Source of the DNA: Melanopsichium pennsylvanicum
Taxonomy: Eukaryota > Basidiomycota > Ustilaginomycetes > Ustilaginales
DNA length: 64,000 nt
NCBI GenBank assembly: GCA_900208305.1
Contig: OAPG01000002.1
Coordinates: 930,001-994,000 of the forward strand
Reading direction: 5' to 3'
Position 1 is the stretch's first letter. Each line of letters starts with the position of its first letter. The position numbers were made by a program, and so were the translations under genes. Below are positions 1 through 10,013 of the stretch, piece by piece. A model generated the notes under the pieces. It searched no databases. It was not told the origin of the DNA and was given only the letters and a program-made list of their open reading frames with translations.

Positions 1-1294
1 TAAGTTCGAAGCAAGCCTTTTCGTCGGCACCGAGATGGTCTAGAAAGTCTGCAAGTGACGACATATGCTCAGCCGCTACTTGCAGCGATTTCAAAAGACT
101 GCTTGAATAGCACTCGGCAAGGAAACCAGCGTGATTGGCTATGGTACTGTAAGCGTGAGCAGCCAAAGGCATTTGCAACCCCGGACAAGCATCCTTTTGC
201 TTAACACACGTCCACCTATGTTGCAGATGCTCGACAAACAGGAGCACGGCGGAGTCTGCCAAGTCCAGGAGATATGCAGGGAAGTTTTCGGCAAGACGAA
301 GGCAAAGATTGATCGAGGAAAGGAAGAGAGCGCCTGCTCTGTCAAAGACACTTGAAGCGAATACAGCGTCCGAGGTGGTGGAGACGATGTTGACGGCGAG
401 CGGAAATGGGAGCGCCGCTTCCATTTGCAGAGCAGCGAGAGGAGCGAGGCGTTTCCCGGTAGGCTTGGGTCGGCCTTTGCGCGAAGTGAGGCGAAAGGAA
501 GGATCGGGTAAAGCAGAATCAAAGAATGTGACGGAGGGTGGCGAAGATCGGGATAGGCGTTGAGGTAGCATTTGATGTTCTGTAGAAGGCACGACAAAGT
601 CGGGGAGAAGAGCGTACGAATTGAATGAGGTGTAACCCGTGCAGGCGAGAGCATGCACCGAGGTACGCAGGGAATGTGCTAGGATGAGGCGGACGTTGTC
701 AATTTGGCCGACAGCTTCGATGGAGGTTGACAGCAGCTTTTGGAGATGATCCATGAGCTGCAGCGATAGACGAGTGCATTGCTGAGCGTAGTGCGGTTGT
801 TTGATAGCTCGCGTAGAGCGACTCTCTGAGAGCAATGAGGCTGCTGCGCAAAGAAGGCGTGGTGTTGCCCACACATCAAAGGTGGTATTTGTCATGTCGA
901 GCGTGATGGCACTGGTGGATGCAGATGAGGAGGCGCCCTCGACAAATTCGAAGAGATGTTCTAGATACTTGGGCGATGTAGAGAGAGTGTGAGACAAGGT
1001 CTCGAGTGCTTGACCTATTCCGAGGCCTGAACCAGGGGCTGGCTGCGCTTCAGCATCTTGGCAGCTTGAGGGTGAAGAGATGAGCGGCTCGATGACTCCA
1101 GCAACGAGGAGGCGGTTGAAAGTGTGTGCTAGTGATTCGTCAGTTGGTATGCCATCCTGTATGTTGGCTTGTCGATCTGCTGCGGCAGCCTTGCCATGAT
1201 GAAGACCATCTGCTATGAATTGTGAGGCGGCTGCAAGAGCTGCGGAAGGGTCTGCATTTGCTCGAGCGTGTTCTGAGGTAGCGCCTTGTGACAT
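1..1294 (-). CDS. unrecognised helical protein, C-terminus off the left edge
   Basis: An open frame on the minus strand starts at the ATG at 1292-1294 and stays open to base 1, giving at least 431 residues; the stop lies outside the window. I translated it by hand and saw no stop. Codon use is strongly C-ending, as in the neighbouring genes, which supports it being real. The product is Ala/Leu/Ser-rich with many amphipathic helical stretches (for example around the LILAHSLRTSVHALAC segment), has no evident signal peptide or membrane span, and shows no motif I can name. A helical-repeat or scaffold protein is possible, but that is only inference. Immediately upstream lies a GAA trinucleotide repeat. 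The first in-frame ATG was taken as the start; the leader upstream in this frame shows no other ATG. Confidence 0.75.
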   Translation of the reverse strand, partial: MSQGATSEHARANADPSAALAAASQFIADGLHHGKAAAADRQANIQDGIPTDESLAHTFNRLLVAGVIEPLISSPSSCQDAEAQPAPGSGLGIGQALETLSHTLSTSPKYLEHLFEFVEGASSSASTSAITLDMTNTTFDVWATPRLLCAAASLLSESRSTRAIKQPHYAQQCTRLSLQLMDHLQKLLSTSIEAVGQIDNVRLILAHSLRTSVHALACTGYTSFNSYALLPDFVVPSTEHQMLPQRLSRSSPPSVTFFDSALPDPSFRLTSRKGRPKPTGKRLAPLAALQMEAALPFPLAVNIVSTTSDAVFASSVFDRAGALFLSSINLCLRLAENFPAYLLDLADSAVLLFVEHLQHRWTCVKQKDACPGLQMPLAAHAYSTIANHAGFLAECYSSSLLKSLQVAAEHMSSLADFLDHLGADEKACFEL

Positions 1295-1824
1295 ATTGAA
1301 AGCAGTGGATATGTCTGATGTTTGACAAGGCGAAGAGCGAAGGTGGCATATTCCGAACTTATTACGAGAGTGTGCTGAACGATGTTATACTGATGATGAA
1401 GAAGAAGAAGAAGAAGAAGAAGAAGAAGAATATCAACGTGTTGGACTGTAGCGATGTCTGAAGTACGAGCATCGACTCAGCTTTATTTTAAAAATCAACA
1501 TGCTGCAGTACATGTATCAATTAATATATTAATTAATAAACAAGAAAGATTAATAATTTAGCACAGTAGTGTTACATACCGTATATACTGTAGCTCAACC
1601 TCAAGTGAATTCACGCGTGGCTCAGACGCGTAAAGAGCAACACTCTTAGACTAAGTTAACTTAGTTTTGATCTGTGCCGCTGTGTGAAAGAAACACTGAT
1701 TTACTAATCACGAATAGACGCTCAGTGCTTAATTCCACCTAAACATGTAGTCGCACAACTTGTTTTCCACCCTCACAATCCCATCAAAGCTTGTTCAATC
1801 TTTTACACATCTGATTAATATAAG
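1295..1824. other. intergenic, divergent promoter region
   Basis: Space between two divergent genes. It holds a GAA repeat (1398-1430) and a distinctly AT-rich stretch around 1480-1570 containing alternating TTAATTAA-like runs, plus a TACTGTA motif at 1586-1592. No coding potential was seen. Confidence 0.6.
1398..1430. repeat. (GAA)11 microsatellite
   Basis: Eleven perfect GAA units follow two GAT units. The repeat lies about 100 bases upstream of the start of the minus-strand gene, so it probably sits in its promoter or 5' leader. Read on the minus strand it is a TTC tract. Confidence 0.95.
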
Positions 1825-2179
1825 ATGGAGGACCAACGCAGTGTCGCAAGCCAGGAGACCATGGATAGTGAGTAAGCGTAGATCTCGCATACACGTCTAA
1901 CAGCAGTCTCAACAACTCTCGTTCATCCCAACAAACATCGTCTCGTACTTTCACTAGTCCTTCATGATCTCTCGCAACTTCTCAACACAGGTCTCTCACG
2001 AGAACAGCTGCGCGCTTGCGTTGAATTGATCGAGAGCGGTGTCAACGCCGAGGCTGTTGCTGTAAGTTGATGACACAATCACCATGACAAAAGCCAGCGT
2101 AGGAGCGCTAACTGCTCGTTCTTGTTTGGGGATCCAGGCTATCATTGAAAACCTGCGCAAAGAAGCTGCCAAGCGCTGA
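1825..2179 (+). CDS. MZT1: mitotic-spindle organizing protein 1 (MOZART1/Mzt1)
   Basis: Three exons: 1825-1867, 1958-2061 and 2138-2179, joined in frame to a 62-residue protein. Introns of 90 and 76 nt begin GTGAGT and GTAAGT and end TAG and CAG. The product contains the diagnostic MZT1 core: a helix with LHDLSQLLNTGLSREQL, then ACVELIESGVNAEAVAAII and a basic end (ENLRKEAAKR). Mozart1 proteins are small adaptors that bind the N-termini of gamma-tubulin complex proteins and are needed to recruit and activate gamma-TuRC at spindle pole bodies. Length is slightly below the usual 65-85 residues because the N-terminal tail is short. The gene has no long ORF and was found by splicing; the exon-intron structure is supported by conservation across both junctions. 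Confidence 0.93.
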
Positions 2180-3807
2180 AACGAGCGTCAGAGCGCGAAA
2201 ATGCCATCCTATTGTCGTCAGACTCGCAAGATGTTCACCAAGATTGACCAAAAGAAAGCAAAGACGCCTCAAAGCACGACGATTGAACAAACGAAATTCG
2301 AGCCAGGTTTAGGTCATCCCAGCGCAAACCAAATTTCATGGCGGTATGCGCTTCACTGTAATCATTTTAGAACTGCAAACTAGGTGATCCCTTGCTGTTA
2401 AGAAGGCCTTGTGTCAAGCGCGTTCTAAGCTTGGTACGAGTTTCTCAAGAGGGTCACCTTGAACAGCGAGTATACCTAACGTACATCAGGCATAGATGTC
2501 TGTTCCGACCATGGTACATTATGAGCACACGAGCTGATGCAGTCACTTTGCTGCTACTTTGTAAGAAGCAATTAGCTCAAAGGAAACAAAACCAGACGTG
2601 CCAAAAACCGACGAATTCGAGCCTTGGTTCGATCAAAGCTGGCCCATGTCGATTCTAAACCAGCTTCTGACCCAACAAGCGCTGTGCTAAACTGCAAAGT
2701 AAATTTACTGTACGGGGTGATATGTAAGAGTGAATCAATGTGGTCCAACACAGTGTGTCTAGTGTGCCAAGAAGCTGTCGCTGGAGAAAGAAAGAAAGAA
2801 AAAAAAAAAGAAGAAAAAAAAACACACACACAGCCCCTGAGTGGTGGCAGGGTCACTTTTAATGTGCAGCAGCAGCATGAATATAGGACAGGGGCAAAGT
2901 GTGCGTGAAGCCAAGCGAAGCCAAGCGAGAGCCGTCAAAATAGACAGAATAGAGACCAACACACACCAAACCGCAACCGCAAGGGGCACAACGTGTTTGC
3001 CTTCTTCCCCAAATGGCAAGGTCCACAAGGGAAGGGGTGGAGGAATGAGCACCGCTCCGCTTTCTCCTTGGTTGTACCGCATCCATATAGCTCTCCTTAG
3101 CCTGTAGGTTGAATAGATCGTGCGCACTTTTTGTCAAGCACCGCAAGCATTCAAACACAGTTGACGCTGACTCGAGTGCTATACCAACAAACGACCCCTA
3201 CGTGTGCTTGGAGCCTGATATACTGTATAGCACAGTATTGTACGCAAGACTTGGTTTCACAGCTGTTCTGGACACCCTTTGTGCGTGTACCTTCTCTAAG
3301 TCTTCAACATCGAGGTGCCGAGAAATATAGTCGTTTGGCCGAATGTCGCTCCGACACATTTGCGAGCTGAGCGTTGAGCGCTGAGCTGATCTTGAACCCT
3401 GATTGTTGATGCTTTGGGGGTTGACTTTGACTTGCTACGCTCGCTTCTACATTGAAAACATCTTTCAAACACTCTTGACCTCCTTTCCACCATTGCCGTA
3501 ATTCACACCGACCACCGAGCTCTACCGCCGCCGCGCACACCTCCTCCAGAACCGTGCTCCTCACCCCGATCCCCCTTGGCTTCCACAGCACAGGCCCCGT
3601 CTCGAGCACATTCGTACCGTACATCCCAACATTGCCGTCCTAACTGTGCTTCTTTGACCTTATTTTGACAACCTTGAAGCTACCATCAATTACGAGTCAG
3701 CTGAAAGCCGCTGCTAGCTACACTAACGTTACTCTCGTGTCAACATCATGCTGTGTTGATTAAAGGGCACAGACACAATTCACACCAGCCGTTGCGCCTT
3801 CCTTGCC
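2180..3807. other. gene-free stretch
   Basis: 1.6 kb between MZT1 and the next plus-strand gene. It contains an A/G-rich low-complexity tract near 2783-2832, TACTGTA motifs at 2706-2712 and 3221-3227, and a C-rich pyrimidine segment around 3500-3600 likely to belong to the promoter or leader of the downstream gene. Short ORFs here start with non-ATG codons or lack coding character. Confidence 0.6.
2783..2832. repeat. A/G-rich low-complexity tract with short (CA)n
   Basis: GAAA units run into long A tracts interrupted by G, followed by five CA units. Simple sequence, no coding value. Confidence 0.85.
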
Positions 3808-5670
3808 ATGCAGTCACGCGCATATCATGGCGCTCAGGCAGATAGCACCTTATACCCTTCTTATCCGCCCGTCGCTCCCTCTTCGCCAAACTATCAACAC
3901 CAACAGAGCCAGCGACGATACAGCGCTGAAACCAATCGACCGCCATCCCAAGCTGGCTGCTCGGGATCTTTGTATGGACAACCACAACGCAGTCCAATTC
4001 ACTGTGTGCAACAACATCCTCGCGATGAGTCCGAAGACTACGAGGAAAGATATCTGGGCGAGATTGCTGCAGCAAACCAAGCTGCACAGGATCAGTACTG
4101 GGGCGCGCATGCTGCCCTGTCTGAGGCACCTGCTCGCTTCGAGCTATACCAGGACCAACAGTATTACGCCGATCATCGCACTTCAATGCCCGTAATGCCC
4201 AGCTACGAAGCATCTAATTATGATGGAGGTTTCTACATGGAGCCTCCAGGCAGTTACGAGCCAGTACCACATTATCAGCCAGCATCCAGCCTCGCCGGAC
4301 ATTCGGTGGCATCGAGCCATAGCCCCGGTGGCCGATCACGACAAAACCTTGCTGTTTACGCTTCCCCTTTCATGCATTCTTCGGCCACATCCCCTGCTTC
4401 TGAACCCCCCAACGTGTTCAATGTAACAGCCGCGCATCATTTACCTGGCACACGCGCACGATCACAAGACGCATTTGGTGGAGATGTAAGAGCGCAGCCC
4501 GATCCTAGAATGGGAGACGCTTTGCCAGGCTTTCCAAATTGTTCGCACACATGGTATGGCGGCCACCTTTCGGCAGATGGACATGCCTATACGATGATTT
4601 CACCAGGATCTGGTCAGAGCGGCTGGGAGAGCGAATCGTTCAGCCATGGACGTCGTGGGCTTCCACGAGCTGGCAATGAGTACGGAGCTTACCCATATGG
4701 CCGCACCTCGATGAACGACTACGTCAAGCAAGAACGCATTCGCATGCTCGAAAACGAGTTTGGACCAATGGTCAAGCACAAGGGCAAAGGTAAAGGCGCA
4801 TACAATGGTGATGAGGATGACAAAGACCAAGAGCAAGAAGAAATCCGTATTGGAGGTTTCGACGAAAAAGGCCGACTCAAGCTACCTTGGCGAAAGACAC
4901 GCATCACAACACGCTGTTTTCAGATGATTGTCTCCCTTGCAGCAGCTGGACTAGGTATTGGTGGATTCATCATGATTCGACCCAAGGAGAAGGCGCCTCC
5001 GTCTGGAAGCATGCCCTCATTCGTACTGTATGGTGTCTCGGCCATTTCGACCATCGTATGCCTTTGGTTGTTTGGCTTTAAACCTTGCTGCAAGTCTTGT
5101 CGCGACACGGCTGGGCCTGGTGCGATGGTTGGTGGAGCAGGCAACGGAATTGTGATCCCCATCATGACTGACGCTGGAGCAGATGCCAAACCAGTCATGT
5201 TTGGCAAGAAGAACAAAAAGGCCATGATGCACCAAGGTACGACTGTGAACCTCATCGTCGATCCTTCCCTGCTTGGCAAACGCGGTACTGACGACTCTGA
5301 CTCGGATACCGATGACAACGAGACGCTACCTGGCGCAGAACGTCGCTGGGAAAAGCGTAGGGGGAAGAAGAAGGCAAAGTTGGGCATGTTGGGTAACATG
5401 AGGCTGCAAGCGCATTGGAGGGTTGCTAGGACGAGTCTCAAGTGGAATTGTGCTTGGGATGTAATTCTGTGCCTATTGTGGGGAACAGCTGCCGTCCTGA
5501 CGCTGGGAGTTGGGAAAAAGTGCCCGTCTGGTTCTTCAGAAGGCTGGTGTACTTTGTACAATGCCGCCATAGCTTGCAGTATTGTCGCCACCTTGTTGTG
5601 CATGGTGGCCATCTTGTGCGACATTGCCGGTCTGCGAGCGTCAAAAGCTCCACCCAAAGCAAGGGTATAA
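3808..5670 (+). CDS. four-TM MARVEL-like membrane protein
   Basis: 620 residues from the ATG at 3808. The first ~370 residues are a Tyr/Pro/Ser/Gln-rich, probably disordered cytosolic region. The C-terminal part carries four hydrophobic segments: roughly 372-395 (MIVSLAAAGLGIGGFIMI), 402-425 (VLYGVSAISTIVCLWLFGF), 548-570 (DVILCLLWGTAAVLTLGV) and 587-610 (ACSIVATLLCMVAILCDIAG). The loop between TM3 and TM4 has two Cys (KCPSGSSEGWC), and a charged acidic/basic loop (KRGTDDSDSDTDDN...KKKAK) separates TM2 from TM3. This layout resembles fungal MARVEL-type tetraspan proteins of the plasma membrane, but I cannot assign the family firmly. It is convergent with the next gene, 202 bases apart. Confidence 0.85.
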   Translation: MQSRAYHGAQADSTLYPSYPPVAPSSPNYQHQQSQRRYSAETNRPPSQAGCSGSLYGQPQRSPIHCVQQHPRDESEDYEERYLGEIAAANQAAQDQYWGAHAALSEAPARFELYQDQQYYADHRTSMPVMPSYEASNYDGGFYMEPPGSYEPVPHYQPASSLAGHSVASSHSPGGRSRQNLAVYASPFMHSSATSPASEPPNVFNVTAAHHLPGTRARSQDAFGGDVRAQPDPRMGDALPGFPNCSHTWYGGHLSADGHAYTMISPGSGQSGWESESFSHGRRGLPRAGNEYGAYPYGRTSMNDYVKQERIRMLENEFGPMVKHKGKGKGAYNGDEDDKDQEQEEIRIGGFDEKGRLKLPWRKTRITTRCFQMIVSLAAAGLGIGGFIMIRPKEKAPPSGSMPSFVLYGVSAISTIVCLWLFGFKPCCKSCRDTAGPGAMVGGAGNGIVIPIMTDAGADAKPVMFGKKNKKAMMHQGTTVNLIVDPSLLGKRGTDDSDSDTDDNETLPGAERRWEKRRGKKKAKLGMLGNMRLQAHWRVARTSLKWNCAWDVILCLLWGTAAVLTLGVGKKCPSGSSEGWCTLYNAAIACSIVATLLCMVAILCDIAGLRASKAPPKARV

Positions 5671-5872
5671 CAAAAGGATAAATTAATGAACGCGCCTCTC
5701 TCTTTTCTCCTCACGACTGATACCTCAGCATCTGCATTGCCGTTTCATGTTTCTTGCATAACCTCACTATTCACCATGGCATAGGCTCTTTTTTAAACCG
5801 GAAAAGAAAAATGGTTAGGTTGATAGTAAATCAAGAGTTGATTTTTCTGATTTGGATTTAAGGACAGCGTGC

Positions 5873-6841
5873 TTAGACATGACCTAAACCAGAGCCGTTT
5901 GCAGCCGCCTTATCAATCGCCACCTCGTACTCGAGTCCCATAGATTGAAAAAAATTTCTCAACCCCTTTGGATCAGCACCACCGAGGTCAACTTTGCTCA
6001 AGTCTTGATTCTTTTCTGCCTCGATACCGATGCCTCTTTGTCGAATATTGCTGTAACTCGCTAGTAGCGCTTTGGCCGCGGGAAAGATTCCTGCGCAAGG
6101 GAAGATGGCGATCTTGAACCCAAGTCGTTCGGCATCGTTCGCTGTCCATAGAGGACTTTTCCCACCTGTTACACAATTTGCTAGCATGGGAAAACCGGAA
6201 AGAGCTGACATAGTGGTGGAGACTTGGTCGTTCGAGGTCATACCTTCGAGGAAGCCCATGTCTGCTCCTGCCTCTTTGGCTAGTCGCAGGCGTTCTATGG
6301 CTTCTTCGAGGTTGACTACAGCCAAAGCGTCTGTTCTTGCAATGATGAGGATACGGTCTTGAGTTTTACATGGGAGAGCATCCCGGGCGTGAACTGCAGC
6401 AGTGATTCGAGTGATAAAGTCGGCCCGCGAAACGATCTGCTTCGAGTCGAGATGACCACATCGTTTGGACTGGACCTGATCCTCGATGTGCAAAGCAGCA
6501 ATGCCAGATCTGTGGTATTCTGCCACAGTCCGTGCTACCTGTGGTGCTCCACCAAAGCCTGTATCGGCATCGGCGATGACGGGAGTCATCATGCTTGGAT
6601 CCGCCATGATCGAGGTGCCGGCAGCAGAGATCATGTCGGGTAGAGACAAGAAACCTAGGTCTGCGCGAGCCAGACGGGATGCAGATGTACCCGCTCCTGT
6701 TTGATAAAGTGCTTGATGTCCAGCAAGCACTGCTAATCGAGCTGAGATGCCATCGTAGACTCCTGGTGCAACGACGATTGGTGTGGTTTGAAGGAGATGG
6801 CGTAGACGAGCTGCTGGTGTAGTAGGATTGGAGGTTGCCAT
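5873..6841 (-). CDS. isocitrate lyase/PEP mutase superfamily enzyme
   Basis: 322 residues starting at the ATG at 6839-6841; a longer frame upstream begins only with TTG. A TIM-barrel enzyme of the ICL/PEPM superfamily. Visible motifs are APGVYDGISARLA near the N-terminus, the metal-site DADTGFGG, the IEDQ segment, and the loop motif KRCGH with the catalytic-type Cys, then ARTDA on a later strand. Members cleave or form C-C or P-C bonds next to a carboxylate (2-methylisocitrate lyase, oxaloacetate acetylhydrolase, PEP mutase, carboxyphosphonoenolpyruvate mutase). The KRCGH loop favours a lyase over a mutase, but the exact substrate cannot be read from sequence. It is divergent from ureF with ~550 bases of shared promoter space. 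Confidence 0.9.
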   Translation of the reverse strand: MATSNPTTPAARLRHLLQTTPIVVAPGVYDGISARLAVLAGHQALYQTGAGTSASRLARADLGFLSLPDMISAAGTSIMADPSMMTPVIADADTGFGGAPQVARTVAEYHRSGIAALHIEDQVQSKRCGHLDSKQIVSRADFITRITAAVHARDALPCKTQDRILIIARTDALAVVNLEEAIERLRLAKEAGADMGFLEGMTSNDQVSTTMSALSGFPMLANCVTGGKSPLWTANDAERLGFKIAIFPCAGIFPAAKALLASYSNIRQRGIGIEAEKNQDLSKVDLGGADPKGLRNFFQSMGLEYEVAIDKAAANGSGLGHV

Positions 6842-7389
6842 GACGATTTCGTTTGAATTATGCGACAGATTGATTATTGGTTGTGACAATAGAGATTATG
6901 ATGAAGATAGAGATGATACTGATTGTGATGATAGAGGCGGTGGACTGAACTGCAAAGCTGAAGAATGAAGTGATCATGCCGAAGGACTGAAAGGTGTCGG
7001 CTATACTTTTCGGGTTATCCTATACACCTAATTTGAACGCGCAGCAATCTAAATTTAATTTACAATATAGCCTCCACAGTGCACCAAACAACTTGTAATG
7101 CTCCACAGACGTAAATATTTATTAGTAAAACACCACCAGGAAAAAGGAAACACTAAAAAAATGATGAAATTCATAGGTTTGTCCGATTGATTCTTCTTTT
7201 ATCACCCATCACTGCGTTGATTGGCTTTCAAGCGCTTTTAAGGGTTCAACAACTTCTTGGCGTGGGGCCGACGATCAAGCCAACCTCGTGTGCCTTTTTT
7301 TTTTTTCTCGACGCTTTATTTCCCAGCAACAAGGCTTTGATCTCTTTCTCTTGTATCATTTCTCATCGCGTTCTGAACAATTCCATCAG
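6842..7389. other. intergenic, divergent promoter region
   Basis: Between the divergent lyase-family gene and ureF. The middle (7010-7180) is AT-rich, and a T12 run lies at 7295-7306 just upstream of ureF. No coding signal was seen. Confidence 0.6.
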
Positions 7390-8883
7390 ATGCTTTGCGT
7401 TGGCGAAACTCAAGAGAAGGAGGACTCGGAATTCGAGACATACCTCCTCCTCCTATTGTCCGATTCGAATCTCCCAACCGGAGGCTTTGTCGCCTCATCC
7501 GGTCTCGAGTCGTATTACGCTCATGGACTGCTGCAACACAACTCTCGCCCGGTGCCTTGTCTGCACCAAGACCGCACGTCTTCCTCGGACAAAACAGTAC
7601 AGAAACAACGTAACACGGCGCCATCGCAGGCGCAGCTATCCTCCGCTACACTCTCCTTTGCCCAATCAACTCTCCATTCTTACTCTCGGTCGAGCTTTCC
7701 GTTTCTTTCGCGCGTACATTTTGCCGTAAAATCATTTCTCGACGATGGCGTGCGTGCCAAGGCGGATCGGTCTCGACCTAGTGGGCTTGAGTCAGCACAA
7801 GAAAGTGCTACAGCCGACATAGTTCTCAAAGATGAACAAGACGCAAGGCTGGAAGCGTGTTTGAGTAGCATTTCAAGACTCGACCACTCTTATCACACGC
7901 TACTGCTGAATCACGTAGCAAGAAGAGCATCAAAAGCCCAGGGAATTGCGTTGCTTACTCTGTATTCGAAAGCTTTTGCAAAGCCCATCAATCTCGACAA
8001 AGAATCGTTCTCCGGCGCTCCTTCTTCTTCCAACACCAATGCCAGCAATGCCGCCGAAGATACCGCACGTATTGAGCTTGCTGCTCAGCTCGTGGAGCGA
8101 CTCAAGTTGGATATTCGACGCTCCGCCGCTGCCAACAACTCGAGCCAAGTGATGACAAGTGGACGGCAAAATGGTCACCTACCCATATGCTGGGCAGTGT
8201 TTTCAGCCTGCCTCGGATTGAGTTTACAAAAAGCTGCCTTTCTACACCTGTTTCTACAGGCGAGAAGTCTCTTCTCGAGCAGCATTAGGCTGAATACGCT
8301 GGGTCCGTATCTGGCTCATCAGGTGATGCGATTTCAGCTTAGGGGAGTCGTGGAGGGTGTGCTGCACGAGATGGTGCGAGAGGGTTGCCTGACCGTACCC
8401 GAACCTCTCGCTAAAGTTTCGGCCGAACCGAAGCAACAAGATCAGAGCATTCAATTGGATCAGCCACCAGCTGAGGTTCAAGCGTACACGTTAGACGAAG
8501 AGATGGCGGACCGAGATCCTCACCAATCGGCTTTTGTCGACATATCACTCTCTACGGCAAAACTTGGTAAACCGTTTCGCACAACTGGTACAATGTCCAC
8601 GACCTCGACTCTGAGACCTCCACTCAAACCGCTAAGAGAAGGTAAAAATCGTCGAATTCCCGTCAATGATGATGATCCTGAACAAGGTTGGGCTTGGGAC
8701 TGGGACGAAGATCAAGATACTTTCCATCTACCTGTTGCGGTAGAAGGAGGAGCAAAGGGGAAGGATGAGGGAAAGGAAAGCGGATTTTGGACAGCTGCCA
8801 ACGCCCCAGCAACCACTTTCCCTCTAGGTGAGATTGTACAAGCAAGACATGATCAGTTGCATTCCAGGCTATTTAATAGTTGA
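7390..8883 (+). CDS. ureF: urease accessory protein UreF
   Basis: 497 residues from the ATG at 7390; the frame continues upstream only from a GTG at 7288. The N-terminus has the UreF hallmark LLLLSDSNLPTGGFVASSGLESY (residues ~19-42), and the C-terminal half has the helical core (HLPICWAVFSACLGLSLQKAAFLHLFLQA, then SSSIRLNTLGPYLAHQVM). UreF forms a complex with UreD/H and UreG and gates nickel delivery to apo-urease in the cytosol. Family members are usually ~230-300 residues; this one is enlarged by a polar insertion after residue ~45, a Ser/Asn-rich one near 215-235, and an acidic tail rich in Asp/Glu/Trp. No other urease genes are in the window, consistent with dispersed fungal urease genes. 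Confidence 0.93.
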   Translation: MLCVGETQEKEDSEFETYLLLLLSDSNLPTGGFVASSGLESYYAHGLLQHNSRPVPCLHQDRTSSSDKTVQKQRNTAPSQAQLSSATLSFAQSTLHSYSRSSFPFLSRVHFAVKSFLDDGVRAKADRSRPSGLESAQESATADIVLKDEQDARLEACLSSISRLDHSYHTLLLNHVARRASKAQGIALLTLYSKAFAKPINLDKESFSGAPSSSNTNASNAAEDTARIELAAQLVERLKLDIRRSAAANNSSQVMTSGRQNGHLPICWAVFSACLGLSLQKAAFLHLFLQARSLFSSSIRLNTLGPYLAHQVMRFQLRGVVEGVLHEMVREGCLTVPEPLAKVSAEPKQQDQSIQLDQPPAEVQAYTLDEEMADRDPHQSAFVDISLSTAKLGKPFRTTGTMSTTSTLRPPLKPLREGKNRRIPVNDDDPEQGWAWDWDEDQDTFHLPVAVEGGAKGKDEGKESGFWTAANAPATTFPLGEIVQARHDQLHSRLFNS

Positions 8884-9260
8884 TCGCAGAAATCGGAACA
8901 ACACGTGAACACATGCAAGAATTCATGATTCACAAAGCTCTTTTGCTTGTAGAAAGAAGACTGCAAAAACTGCAAAGATTGTTTACACGCACAACTTGTT
9001 TTGGGATATCTAAATAAGAAAAACGTTTTTTTTTTATTTCTTTTCTTTCGATCCGTTGCTATACGTTCCGGTAGGGTCTAATCAAGATAGCTGAGAGACA
9101 AGCCACGATTTTCGAACGATTCGAGCTCAAGGTTGCACTAAGGCAGCAAAGCTGGTCCTACTGTTGTGGTGAGGGAATGAAAATTATGCCATACATGCGT
9201 CAAGACATTGTTATTTCTTTCGACGACGGTGTTAAGGGTTTCGAATGTTGATTTTCAGAG
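8884..9260. other. convergent intergenic spacer
   Basis: 377 bases between the 3' ends of ureF and the next minus-strand gene. It contains a T-rich run near 9027-9050 and nothing coding. Confidence 0.65.
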
Positions 9261-10013
9261 TCAAGACTTTGGGCCGATCTCAAACATGCCAACCCTGGGT
9301 CCCTGAGTGATGATGTTCCACATGTTTTCATAGGTTTGAAAGAAAATGCTCTTTGGCGGGGCTGCGGTACCTGGAACGTGAATCTTGGGACTATTTTTGA
9401 TGGCGTCCCGCAATTGATTCGCTTTCACTTGAAGATCAAAGTTGAGTCCAACCCCTGAAAGCTGATCCCTAGCTTCTTTGGCTTCGGGCAGGATACTCTC
9501 GTTGTTGAAAAACTTGCTGAGAGACCCGGTTGCGGTGAGGAATCCCGAACTGGTCTCCCTGGCATATTCGTCGGCGATGGGCGAGTATTTCGAGTGGACC
9601 AGGTATTCCCAAAGAATGGTTGCGGAAAAAATGTAGACCGATGCGCGCAGAGCTACTTCAATACGGTGTTGGGAAGATTCCTCGGAGTCTGTGGCGCTTT
9701 TCTCGATTCGACGGCCCTTGATGGCTTTCCCTGTGCTGCTGTAGCGGACGATGGAGAGGGCAATGGCGGATCCAAAAGAGACACCTTGAATGAGGGAGAT
9801 GAGGAGGGTGAGGCCTCGTTCGAATTCAGGTGTCCAATACGCGGAGCGATGAAAAACGACATAAACTCCGTAAATTGGAAGAAGGACGTGTGGAACTAGT
9901 AAGAGGGAGCCAAAACCGCCATGACGAATGGTGTTGTAGATAGCACTGCCAAGCCGGAAAGGAGCATGGCGTTCTGTACCTGGTTCTGGGTGCAGACGGA
10001 ATTGAGTCGACAT
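9261..10013 (-). CDS. unrecognised small membrane protein
   Basis: 250 residues from the ATG at 10011-10013; the same frame extends further upstream without an ATG, so this start is chosen. Three hydrophobic segments are visible: around residues 33-55 (GSLLLVPHVLLPIYGVYVVF), 67-90 (LTLLISLIQGVSFGSAIALSIV) and 115-133 (ALRASVYIFSATILWEYLV). The C-terminal ~110 residues are soluble and mixed-charge, with a helical FDLQVKANQLRDAI stretch. No family is recognised. Codon use matches neighbouring real genes. A 5' exon upstream cannot be excluded. Confidence 0.72.
   Translation of the reverse strand: MSTQFRLHPEPGTERHAPFRLGSAIYNTIRHGGFGSLLLVPHVLLPIYGVYVVFHRSAYWTPEFERGLTLLISLIQGVSFGSAIALSIVRYSSTGKAIKGRRIEKSATDSEESSQHRIEVALRASVYIFSATILWEYLVHSKYSPIADEYARETSSGFLTATGSLSKFFNNESILPEAKEARDQLSGVGLNFDLQVKANQLRDAIKNSPKIHVPGTAAPPKSIFFQTYENMWNIITQGPRVGMFEIGPKS

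Noticed and set aside
139..654. 171-codon minus-strand ORF
   Set aside because: It lies in a different frame of the long partial minus-strand gene (1-1294), whose frame has much better codon bias and is open to the window edge.
4920..5714. 264-codon minus-strand ORF opposite the four-TM gene
   Set aside because: Mirror of the coding strand's composition; the plus strand has clear membrane segments and a proper ATG.
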